Of a stretch of 64,000 nucleotides of DNA, positions 8,879 to 16,087 are shown piece by piece; the first letter of the stretch is position 1, and every line of letters starts with the position of its first letter. Origin of the DNA: Chloroflexi bacterium HGW-Chloroflexi-2 (GTDB lineage Bacteria > Chloroflexota > Anaerolineae > Anaerolineales > Anaerolineaceae). The stretch is taken from assembly GCA_002840735.1 (NCBI GenBank), contig PHBY01000008.1:124001-188000 (forward strand), written 5' to 3'. A model generated the notes under the pieces. It did no database searches. It was not told the origin of the DNA and saw only the letters and a list, made by a program, of their open reading frames with translations. A program made the position numbers and the translations under genes.

Positions 8879-9250
8879 TTATCTTTGTGAGGTCCTGCTT
8901 GTCTTCAAGAACCATTCCCGTTCTTTGATCAGGATCACAACAGGAATCAAGGTTACAACCAGCACCAGGAAATCAATCCAACCTAAATCATCCATCATGG
9001 TGAGTAATGCAATCAAGATTAAGAAGGTGATAGTAAGAAAAAAAGCAATTTTTGATTGATTCTTGAGTAAGAAATACAGCAACAATAAAAACGCTGCCGA
9101 TACAAATGCTGATATTGCCAGAAACCACTTATAGAATACAGAATCTGGCAGGGCGGGGTGCATACCGGTTGCGACAATGATACTGAATGCCAACCAGATG
9201 ATTGCGTTCAGTAATACAAAACCTCTTGCGATTGAGATAGATTTATTCAT
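8879..9250 (-). CDS. small integral membrane protein
   Basis: 123 aa with four predicted transmembrane helices and short loops, ending in a basic tail (KEREWFLKTSRTSQR). A fair Shine-Dalgarno (AGGATGG) precedes the ATG. I recognise no family. It is probably transcribed separately from its neighbours. Confidence 0.6.
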   Translation of the reverse strand: MNKSISIARGFVLLNAIIWLAFSIIVATGMHPALPDSVFYKWFLAISAFVSAAFLLLLYFLLKNQSKIAFFLTITFLILIALLTMMDDLGWIDFLVLVVTLIPVVILIKEREWFLKTSRTSQR

Positions 9251-9363
9251 GTTGCCATCCTATCCAATGAAAAAAACATGGGATGGTTAAATTATAGGTT
9301 TTTCTGTTCAAAATAAAAAGATATTCAATAAATGACCAAAATTTAACTAAATCTAATCAAAAT

Positions 9364-10056
9364 CTATTGGCTGAGTTTGAAGAATTTTCTGGAGATCAAA
9401 ACCAGAAATATCGCCCAGGGGATGAGCGACCCGAGAGAAAATACCAGTCCAATTGCGCCGGCTGTAGATGGAATTGACATCAACACACCTGAAATGATTC
9501 CAATGATGGCTGTGGTTTTGCTAAAAATATCACTGCGCAGCATAACAAATGCGAAAATTAAAAGCGTGATGGCATTCAATACATAATAAACATTGAAAGC
9601 TGTGCCTTTATAGACAGCTAATAATGCAGCACCTGCGCCTAACAAGGCAGTTTGATAATACTCGGATGAAATGGTTGCATATTGATTGCTGAGTGAAAGC
9701 ATTTCAAAGGACATATTGGAAGCAAAGTACGCACAGATGCCTACCAATCCCAGCACCAATCCGATCAACATGGCTGTTCCATTCACCTCTCGCAAAGAAA
9801 AATACAAAGCCAGATAAATCATGATCAAAATCGCATTGTTGAGAATGTAAAGCAAGTCCAGACTTAATAGCCCCAAAAGCCAATTGGACTGAAAGAGATG
9901 AAAAAAATCGATAGCGGTTTCCGGAGGTGGCCACAGGATATAGATGATGATCTGAATCACCATAATCACCAGCATGGTAATACTGGCAATCCCTGCCATT
10001 CTATAAAGTGATTTCCAAGTTTCGGAGAAAAGTTCTGTTGAGTTATTTTTTGACAT
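9364..10056 (-). CDS. DUF4386-like membrane protein
   Basis: 230 aa with about six transmembrane helices. The N-terminal RMAGIASI motif after a short soluble leader, and the spacing of the helices, resemble DUF4386 proteins. GAAGGAAA precedes the ATG. No catalytic residues are evident and the function is unknown in the family. It is followed on the same strand by unrelated small genes. Confidence 0.6.
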   Translation of the reverse strand: MSKNNSTELFSETWKSLYRMAGIASITMLVIMVIQIIIYILWPPPETAIDFFHLFQSNWLLGLLSLDLLYILNNAILIMIYLALYFSLREVNGTAMLIGLVLGLVGICAYFASNMSFEMLSLSNQYATISSEYYQTALLGAGAALLAVYKGTAFNVYYVLNAITLLIFAFVMLRSDIFSKTTAIIGIISGVLMSIPSTAGAIGLVFSLGSLIPWAIFLVLISRKFFKLSQ

Positions 10057-10126
10057 CGATGTATTTCCTTCATGAATGGGCGTTTGGATCGAATAATCTA
10101 ACGGGGATGGTGTGATTATCTCATAG

Positions 10127-11122
10127 TTATTCTAAAATCACCTCTATGATTTTTACAAGTGATTTCGTTGAGATAATACGTTTTATTTGTAAATTTGCTT
10201 TCTTCAACAAACTATCAAATTCTTCTTCTGTGCGTTCTTTGCCATTGAACAGTACCTGCATATTTAAATCATAAAAAGCGCCAATCTGATCAGTAGGTGA
10301 GTCGATTATCATTTCTATGATCAACAGGTTTGAAGATCGAGACATAACTTCGCGACAATTATTCAGGATCATCAATGCTTTTTCATCCTCCCAATTATGC
10401 AACACACTTTTTAAAATCATCACATCAGCTGAAGGAACTCTCTCGAAAAAAGTACCGGCTTCGACTTTTACACGATCAGTCAAATCCGCAAGAATATGGG
10501 TTTCAAGCACACTTGATTGATCAAACAATATGCCCTGTAAATGTGGATTTTCTGACAAAATAGTTTGCAGCAGGACACCTTGTCCACCACCAATATCACA
10601 AACACTCTTGGTTGTTGAGAAATCATATGCTTCAACGATAGATTTGGCGGACATTTTTGTAGAAATTGTCAACCACTGGTTATAAGGGTTACCATACTGT
10701 TGAAATCTATTCATATAATCATAAAATGTTGTGCCCATAGCAGCTTCGAAGGCATTCTCACCAATTGTTAAAGAGTAAGTTAAATTATGCCAGGCTTGTT
10801 GCCATGGATCACTACCAGCCAACAATAATCCGTAATAAAGACTGCCGGGTACATCTTTCAACAATAATTTTCCCATTTCAGATAAAGCGTATTTACCATC
10901 CTGTAAAGTAATTACTTCGATGACTTCTGCAAATCTCAAAGTACGAAAGAGAACATTTGGGTTAAGTCCACAGGCATATACAAGTTCATCCAATGTCTTT
11001 GCGTCAAAGCGTAATTCTTCAACAACCTCAGATTTGATCAGCGCATAGATGACGGCTGTATTCGCAAATCCTAAGGCTAATTTCCACATCTTTTCCTGGG
11101 CAGAATTTATCGATAATTCCAT
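10127..11122 (-). CDS. SAM-dependent O-methyltransferase (COMT/hydroxyindole type)
   Basis: 331 aa, typical of plant/bacterial class-I O-methyltransferases with an N-terminal winged-helix dimerisation domain (residues 10-100: FANTAVIYALIKSEVVEEL ... ALSEMGKLL) and a C-terminal Rossmann domain. The SAM motif is VCDIGGGQG (about 168-176). The catalytic-base region is LKSVLHNWEDEKA, with His as the general base in this family. The acceptor is probably a phenolic or hydroxylated small molecule, but it cannot be assigned here. There is no biosynthetic cluster around it. Confidence 0.88.
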   Translation of the reverse strand: MELSINSAQEKMWKLALGFANTAVIYALIKSEVVEELRFDAKTLDELVYACGLNPNVLFRTLRFAEVIEVITLQDGKYALSEMGKLLLKDVPGSLYYGLLLAGSDPWQQAWHNLTYSLTIGENAFEAAMGTTFYDYMNRFQQYGNPYNQWLTISTKMSAKSIVEAYDFSTTKSVCDIGGGQGVLLQTILSENPHLQGILFDQSSVLETHILADLTDRVKVEAGTFFERVPSADVMILKSVLHNWEDEKALMILNNCREVMSRSSNLLIIEMIIDSPTDQIGAFYDLNMQVLFNGKERTEEEFDSLLKKANLQIKRIISTKSLVKIIEVILE

Positions 11123-11384
11123 TATTTTACCTTTCTTCTAAAATCAAAAAACAAAATAATCTCATTTCTATATGAATAAAGGCACTGATTTGAATCAATT
11201 CATACCATCATTGAGAAATTTTCAATTTGTAAGTTTATATATTTAGTAAATTATTGGATTGTTACGATGCTGAGTAAATAAATAATAGCATGTTAGCAGA
11301 AAACAACAAGGAATTGTAAAATAGCCAGGCTGAGGAGACAACCATAATATATTTTGAGCTTGCTCTTCAAAAAAAATATGTGGA

Positions 11385-12071
11385 CTAAGATCGTTTGAAC
11401 CAAATTTGTTTTTTCAAATACTCATCCCCACCAATGGCGATCAACCCGATGCCAAACGTATCGATAAATCCATGCGTGAAGATTACCAGCCACAGGTTGA
11501 ACTCACTGAAAATGAAAATCCCGCCTAAAATAACCCCAACAAACCCGGTACTGAGTATACCACTTGGTCCCTGGTAGCCATGAGAAAGTCCAAATACAAT
11601 GGAAGAATAAAGTAGATTGATGACTAATGCAATGCTTCCTGCACCCAGAAGATTCTTCATTTCCGTCATCAAATAACCCCGATAAATTCCTTCTTCGATG
11701 ACGGCAACCAGAATCCATACCATCAACATCCACTGTAAAAACACCTTCCAATTACCTTTTACAGCATCGATTACGCTATGATCATGTTTGGAATTCATAA
11801 TTTTCTCTATAAAAGGCTCAATCAGGATCACTGAAAGTAGCTGGATGATCAATCCCAATCCGAGTCCCATCAAAATTGTGATGAACCAATTCTGGGGTGG
11901 AGTAAATCCTATTATTGATAATCGATCACCGCGAGCCCACAGAAATAAAAGGATGATAATGATGGCACCAAGGATGCCAATTCCGGGTTGTTTTTTTAGT
12001 CCGGTGATGATGAGCAATGCAGAGACAACCAGAATGATCACCATATGAATAATTGCGCTACTGATGGACAT
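11385..12071 (-). CDS. CPBP-family intramembrane metalloprotease (Abi/CAAX-like)
   Basis: 228 aa with about seven hydrophobic segments. The diagnostic motifs are present: EExxxR as EEGIYRG (about 122-128), FxxxH as FGLSHG, and a third His in FTHGFID. These residues bind the catalytic metal in the family. CPBP proteases process prenylated or membrane proteins, and some serve in bacteriocin immunity. No bacteriocin gene is visible nearby, so its role is open. Confidence 0.88.
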   Translation of the reverse strand: MSISSAIIHMVIILVVSALLIITGLKKQPGIGILGAIIIILLFLWARGDRLSIIGFTPPQNWFITILMGLGLGLIIQLLSVILIEPFIEKIMNSKHDHSVIDAVKGNWKVFLQWMLMVWILVAVIEEGIYRGYLMTEMKNLLGAGSIALVINLLYSSIVFGLSHGYQGPSGILSTGFVGVILGGIFIFSEFNLWLVIFTHGFIDTFGIGLIAIGGDEYLKKQIWFKRS

Positions 12072-12165
12072 GATCTCATCCTCTCAATATAGTCTTGCAA
12101 CTACAGTCAATATAGTTATTCTATAGTATTAAGATAAATTTATCAGTGATAACTCCCGAATTAAA

Positions 12166-12197
12166 TTTCCTCCCTTTTTGAAAAATAAGGAGGAAAA
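12166..12197 (-). terminator. probable terminator hairpin
   Basis: An 8-bp stem TTTCCTCC / GGAGGAAA, extended inside by a CTTTTTG/AAAAATAAG region, lies just downstream of the VOC gene. The T-run after it on the minus strand is weak (AAATTTAATT), so efficiency is uncertain. Confidence 0.45.
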
Positions 12198-12217
12198 AGT
12201 CGACTATTCCTTGTTTT

Positions 12218-12694
12218 TTATTCAGTTCCGTTGTATGCCTTTTTCAACAAGTCAATATCCAGTTTGACCATGCTCAACAATGCTTTCATGACCCGTTTTG
12301 ATCGTTCTGGATCTTTATCTTGCATTAACTCACCGATGATAGTGGGAATAATTTGCCACGAAACCCCAAATTTGTCCTTCAACCAACCACATTGTTCTGC
12401 TTCTCCGCCCTCTAACAGCCTTTCCCAGTAGTAATCGACCTCTTCCTGGGTTTCACAATTTACCATAAAGGAAATGGCATTCGTAAAATTAAACTCAGGC
12501 CCGCCATTCAAGGCCAAAAATTCCCGTCCTTCCAATTCGAAAGGGACAGTCATTACAGTGCCAGGTTCTCCATATCCTTCTTCATTATAAAATGCAGGGT
12601 CTAAAACTTTGGAATTCTTAAAAATGGACGTGTAATGTCTGACAGCTTCTTCAGCCTGATTGTTATACCATAAACAGGTGGATATTTTTTGCAT
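12218..12694 (-). CDS. VOC-superfamily protein, PhnB / 3-demethylubiquinone-methyltransferase-like
   Basis: 158 aa. The family signature is clear: STCLWYNNQAEEAVRHYTSIF, FELEGREFLALNGGPEF, SFMVNCETQEEVDYYWE, and the ending CGWLKDKFGVSWQIIP. These are dimeric beta-alpha-beta-beta-beta fold proteins that are often annotated as methyltransferases but lack that activity. The start at 12694 is set by AAAGGAGATCGT before the ATG; a longer frame to 12727 lacks a ribosome site. The substrate is unknown. Confidence 0.88.
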   Translation of the reverse strand: MQKISTCLWYNNQAEEAVRHYTSIFKNSKVLDPAFYNEEGYGEPGTVMTVPFELEGREFLALNGGPEFNFTNAISFMVNCETQEEVDYYWERLLEGGEAEQCGWLKDKFGVSWQIIPTIIGELMQDKDPERSKRVMKALLSMVKLDIDLLKKAYNGTE

Positions 12695-12777
12695 ACGATC
12701 TCCTTTTTTATTGATGGTGAGAAGCATACATGGACTTCATCAATCAGGAAAGATAATTGAATAATGTTTGACTGACA

Positions 12778-13260
12778 CTAAGCTTTTTGATCATCCAAAT
12801 CGGGCTCAATCACAACAATTACCATACCCTTCGCATGGGATTCCAATGCTTCCAGTGATGGAGGTATGCTCAGCCCTTCAGCTCTTAAAATCCTGCCAAT
12901 CATTTTGGGGTGTCTTTCAAGCCTGATTTTTAAGAACGTCACAATTTTGGCAGAATCATCTATGACCGATACAATTCCAGTGAATTTTGTGCCTTTTAGA
13001 TGAACACCAACCTTGGGATTTTTGAGAATATTCTTGACCCAATCAGCTTTTTTCCCAAACGAGGAACCCAGATATATTTTCCCATCGATTTCTTCATATT
13101 GTAATGGCGTCACCCGTGGTTTCCCTGTTGATCGACCAATGGTAGTAAGCAGAAGTACAAACTTTCCTAATAAGCTGCCTAATCCAATCTCATAAAAGAA
13201 TTGAGGGGGATAGCGGATCAGTTTAATAACCGGTTTTGGTAGGTGAGTGAAACCTGGCAT
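12778..13260 (-). CDS. deazaflavin (F420)-dependent nitroreductase-family protein
   Basis: 160 aa. It matches the DDN/FDOR-B family by LLTTIGRSTGKPRVTPL, the core GKIYLGSSFGKKADWVKNI and LKNPKVGVHLKG. Members bind F420 or related cofactors in a split beta-barrel and reduce quinones or nitro-compounds. Its start lies 9 bases after the stop of a decayed methyltransferase gene. Whether this organism makes F420 cannot be seen here. Confidence 0.85.
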   Translation of the reverse strand: MPGFTHLPKPVIKLIRYPPQFFYEIGLGSLLGKFVLLLTTIGRSTGKPRVTPLQYEEIDGKIYLGSSFGKKADWVKNILKNPKVGVHLKGTKFTGIVSVIDDSAKIVTFLKIRLERHPKMIGRILRAEGLSIPPSLEALESHAKGMVIVVIEPDLDDQKA

Positions 13261-13267
13261 TGAAAAT

Positions 13268-13525
13268 TCATTTCTTCCATGGCTTTGGAATCATGAAAGA
13301 CGTGGATTTTTTATAGTCCACATAATCCTGCCCAAAGCGAATTTCCAGTTCTTTTTCTCCTACTCTTTTGATCCAAAGGATTAATAACAGTAAAAACAGG
13401 ATGACTACAATTATCGAAGAAAGAGAACCTACGAGGATGGCCATGCGAGATACATGCAAATTGCCCCAAAGCCCATTGGATTTTTGCTTTTATTGAATGG
13501 ACCATCAATCAACCGCAGGATTATT
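13268..13525 (-). pseudogene. isoprenylcysteine carboxyl methyltransferase (ICMT)-like remnant, truncated and frameshifted
   Basis: Two adjacent frames together spell the C-terminal half of an ICMT/PEMT-type membrane methyltransferase. Frame one (13503 downward) reads GPFNKSKNPMGFGAICMYLA, matching the family GPFRxVRNPMYxG box. It then shifts near 13444 into a second frame, MAILVGSLSSIIVVILFLL, followed by RVGEKELEIRFGQDYVDYKK and the terminal IPKPW. The N-terminal half is missing because the frame abuts the stop of the baeRF gene at 13526. The neighbours on both sides are intact, so this is a local decay product. Confidence 0.75.
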
Positions 13526-14677
13526 TTAATATCTAAATATAGCAGCCAGTAAAGTGCCATCAGGTACTTTTTCAAAATCAACAGCATATACAGTACCGCC
13601 ATTTAGGATTGTTTGTATGGCTGCGACGTTGAGTAAATCATGATCTCCTGTTTGGTGTTCGTGGTGAACCTCCAAAATTTGTTTTGCAAGGTCATAATAC
13701 CCCCAAATCTGTTCACCTGTTGCAACAAATAAAGAATCAACACGTCCATGATGGGCAGCAAATAAAATCTCATCAATCGTTCTAGCTGTTCGATTCTGAT
13801 TTTTCAATTCATGATATTTCCTATAGGCTATTTCCTCATCTTCTGTAAATCTCGGAACAATCAAAGTCCATGTTTTATTATGAATTTCAGCTGCACTCAA
13901 CTCCTCAGGGTTTCCATAAACGGCGAGTTCAATTAAATGTGGGTATGAGTTTGCCTGTTTGTAAAGAGGTATCAAATAATCAACTCCTATCAGTACTAAT
14001 GGGGATTTTTCATCTGAAAATACCGTTGATAATGCTTCATCAACCTTATGAAACCAGCGCAAGATTCTCTTTTTATCATCATCACTGGGGTCATGCCCAT
14101 GAAACATAGCAGCACTTTCCCCCGATTGTCTGGCAGCTGTGCCGGTATGGAATTGAAGGTCTTTATGGTAACGCTCATACTCCATAGCCTTTGCCAGGTT
14201 TGGTAAAGTTTCTTCAGTGTCAATCTCATCAACAGTATGCCGGGTCCCTTCCAGAAGCCTGATTTGATTTTGACTGAGAGCCAGCACATAAAAATGTCCA
14301 TCTTTGGCAAAGAACGGCAGTAGTGGCTTTAAGTGAAAAGAAGACGAAATCACAATTAATTCATCAAATCGAACCGGAAGCCGAAAAGTATAAAAATGGT
14401 CATGTGAAATAAACACAGCCAATCCTTCGCTTTGTTGTCGCCAAAAACCAGATTCAATTAATAATTCTTCTGCTGGTGAAAGAAATTTTTCCACTTCAGG
14501 TCTGCGAACGCCATCATCCAGGAGTTGTTTTTCTACTTCCCGAAGTAAATTTTTAAATCGAATTGGATCTTGTTCTGTCTCTTTTCCAGCACGGTGGGTG
14601 GGTAGAAAAATAGAAACACAAATTTTCCCCTGCACCTCTGATAGTGATTTCAAATCATTAATCGTAATTTTATCCAT
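13526..14677 (-). CDS. bacterial eRF1-like protein (baeRF family)
   Basis: 383 aa. The opening SEVQGKICVSIFLPTHRAG, QDPIRFKNLLREVEKQL and FYVLALSQNQIRLLEG mark the bacterial archaeo-eukaryotic release-factor-like (baeRF) group, related to eRF1/Pelota domains 2 and 3 (the exact subfamily is uncertain, family 3 or 7 by recollection). The family is proposed to act in ribosome rescue or translation control; direct evidence is sparse. A strong Shine-Dalgarno (GGAAGGATAAATAA) precedes the ATG. A mobile element is inserted about 30 bp upstream of the start codon, in the likely promoter region. Confidence 0.82.
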   Translation of the reverse strand: MDKITINDLKSLSEVQGKICVSIFLPTHRAGKETEQDPIRFKNLLREVEKQLLDDGVRRPEVEKFLSPAEELLIESGFWRQQSEGLAVFISHDHFYTFRLPVRFDELIVISSSFHLKPLLPFFAKDGHFYVLALSQNQIRLLEGTRHTVDEIDTEETLPNLAKAMEYERYHKDLQFHTGTAARQSGESAAMFHGHDPSDDDKKRILRWFHKVDEALSTVFSDEKSPLVLIGVDYLIPLYKQANSYPHLIELAVYGNPEELSAAEIHNKTWTLIVPRFTEDEEIAYRKYHELKNQNRTARTIDEILFAAHHGRVDSLFVATGEQIWGYYDLAKQILEVHHEHQTGDHDLLNVAAIQTILNGGTVYAVDFEKVPDGTLLAAIFRY

Positions 14678-14709
14678 TTATTTATCCTTCCTCTCTAATC
14701 CATTATATT

Positions 14710-14815
14710 GAAAAATTGAATCCTTTCAATAATTAGCGGTCAGGGTGTTTTTGGCGAGCGGATGCTCGCCAAAAACACCCGATTACCCCGTTTTATTGAG
14801 ATGATACGAAAAATT
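14710..14815 (+). mobile_element. 90-bp MITE-like element, copy 1, with 8-bp target duplication
   Basis: The element itself spans 14718-14807. Its imperfect 15-bp terminal inverted repeats are GAATCCTTTCAATAA at the left and TTATTGAGATGATAC at the right. The central perfect 17-bp stem is GGGTGTTTTTGGCGAGC / GCTCGCCAAAAACACCC with loop GGAT (14743-14780). It is flanked by the direct repeat GAAAAATT (14710-14717 and 14808-14815). It is homologous over its full length to the copies at 50628 and 63309 and has no coding capacity. Confidence 0.9.
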
Positions 14816-14856
14816 TGTGTAATTAATAAAATAAGTGTTCTAATTTGGAATTTAGT

Positions 14857-14886
14857 GAAAAGCGCTCAAACATCAGAGCGCTTTTC
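14857..14886. terminator. hairpin terminator
   Basis: An 11-bp perfect stem GAAAAGCGCTC / GAGCGCTTTTC with an 8-nt loop. It is downstream (minus strand) of the coiled-coil gene at 14967; the T-run within the stem end (CTTTTC) gives it terminator character on either strand. Confidence 0.65.
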
Positions 14887-14966
14887 GTCATTCTTAGTAG
14901 CTAACTTCACTTTCTCAATATGAGTTGAAACTCATTTTTTGGATCATACTGATATGGTTTGAGCGG

Positions 14967-15257
14967 TTAGCTTTCATATTTTGATGAAACTGTGTCAAAG
15001 GCGGTTGTTATTCCTTCCCAAATAGTTTCAACACCAGCTTGGATCATATCCCAGGATTCCTCCGTTGTGCTATCGAGTTCAGCCAATTTTGCTCTACCTT
15101 CTGCCACCTTGTTCTCTAACTCCATAACCAATTGATTCAATTCCAACTTGGCACCCATACTGGCTCCACCAACTTTGGCCTTTAAACCTGCTAAATGTGT
15201 TTGCCAATCATACATCTGTGCTTTCAGTTTTTGTTTATAAAGATCTTTTTCGTTCAT
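14967..15257 (-). CDS. coiled-coil stress-response-type protein
   Basis: 96 aa, almost wholly helical and charged, with heptad character (KQKLKAQMYDWQTHLAGLKA, then KLELNQLVMELENKVAEGRAK) and a C-terminal amphipathic segment (DMIQAGVETIWEGITTAFD). It resembles the short sll1863-like stress-response coiled-coil proteins. AGGAGG sits at ideal distance before the ATG. A regulatory or structural role is likely, but the partner is unknown. Confidence 0.65.
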   Translation of the reverse strand: MNEKDLYKQKLKAQMYDWQTHLAGLKAKVGGASMGAKLELNQLVMELENKVAEGRAKLAELDSTTEESWDMIQAGVETIWEGITTAFDTVSSKYES

Positions 15258-15594
15258 GTTTCCTCCTGTTTATTTATTTCTTTTCTTTCGATACATTGTG
15301 TGTTCATCTTTTCAGATCATGTGTCATCCTGATCAAAGTACACATCTGTGGATATTCACAAAAAATTGTTTGATTGTGATAAATGCCTATTTTTTATAAA
15401 AGGATCTTTGTTAAGTAGGCAAAAACAAACCTGTTACATTGAATATCCGTCCGCTGGTTCTGATAGATCCTTGCTATCAAAATTCTTACTAAAAGTATAC
15501 AAGAAAAGTCATCAATTGTTAAAAATTCGTATAGACAATCACTGAAATTTTATACAAATGTAATAAGTTTTATCGAGTTCATTGGATTTTTATT
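15258..15594. other. intergenic region
   Basis: Non-coding stretch between the coiled-coil gene and the terminator of the RTX gene. It is AT-rich. A short plus-strand frame at 15348-15545 has no ribosome site and no recognisable product, and I consider it spurious. I see no repeat or convincing promoter. Confidence 0.5.
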
Positions 15595-15625
15595 AGAAAA
15601 AACACTCCGTAATTTTCAGAGCGTT
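15595..15625 (-). terminator. Rho-independent terminator
   Basis: On the minus strand the stem AACGCTCTG / CGGAGTGTT (9 pairs including G-U wobbles) with a 7-nt loop is followed by six T. It lies 19 bp downstream of the RTX-type gene and is the likely end of the secretion-island transcript. Confidence 0.7.
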
Positions 15626-15643
15626 GTCAATTCTTTACAATTC

Positions 15644-16084
15644 CTAATTAACAACTTCACATTCTTTTACATCATCCCCATAATAACAAATGTCATAGCC
15701 AGGTCCTCCCTCGATAACATCAAATCCCGATCCGCCTACCAGTACGTCATCCCCATTCTGCCCCCGCAATGTGTCATTACCGCCACCACCAATGATGCAA
15801 TCATCACCCATGCCACCGCGAATATTATCATTTCCAGGGCTGCCGTAAATCAAGTCATTATTGGGTCCACCATTGATATCCCCAGATCCAACTATTATGT
15901 TATCAAAAATCATTCCAGCACATAGGGGTGGTAGGAATTGACTCTGGTCTATTGGAATCGCGGTATCCATCGCGTAGGACACAGGAACAGCATTGGCAGC
16001 AGCAATTGCACCGAGGGTACTCAGAATGGTCAAAAAGGCTAATGCCAAAAAAGAAATTCTAGTGATAATTTTACGGTACATCAT
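15644..16084 (-). CDS. secreted RTX-type calcium-binding repeat protein
   Basis: 146 aa. The signal-peptide core ([20 protein letters not shown]) is followed by [13 protein letters not shown] and then by nonapeptide RTX/hemolysin-type repeats: [60 protein letters not shown]. These bind Ca2+ in a parallel beta-roll. Cysteines flank the repeat block. It lies 3 bp after the signal peptidase-EAL gene on the same strand. Its AAANxVPxxYA segment recurs in the secreted protein at 18598, so it is a candidate substrate of that peptidase. Confidence 0.85.
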   Translation of the reverse strand: MMYRKIITRISFLALAFLTILSTLGAIAAANAVPVSYAMDTAIPIDQSQFLPPLCAGMIFDNIIVGSGDINGGPNNDLIYGSPGNDNIRGGMGDDCIIGGGGNDTLRGQNGDDVLVGGSGFDVIEGGPGYDICYYGDDVKECEVVN

Positions 16085-16087
16085 TCC

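Noticed and set aside
13311-13508. 65-codon ORF beginning MMVHSIKAKIQW as a real small protein
   Set aside because: It is in the wrong phase relative to the ICMT-like remnant that explains both flanking frames.
14718-14807. Reading the 90-bp repeats as simple REP/BIME or terminator hairpins
   Set aside because: The perfect, locus-specific 8-bp direct repeats and fixed 90-bp length at all three sites indicate insertion elements instead, although the hairpins may also terminate transcription.
15348-15545. 65-codon plus-strand ORF in the gap before the coiled-coil gene
   Set aside because: No ribosome site, no recognisable domain, and no coding-like composition compared with its neighbours.
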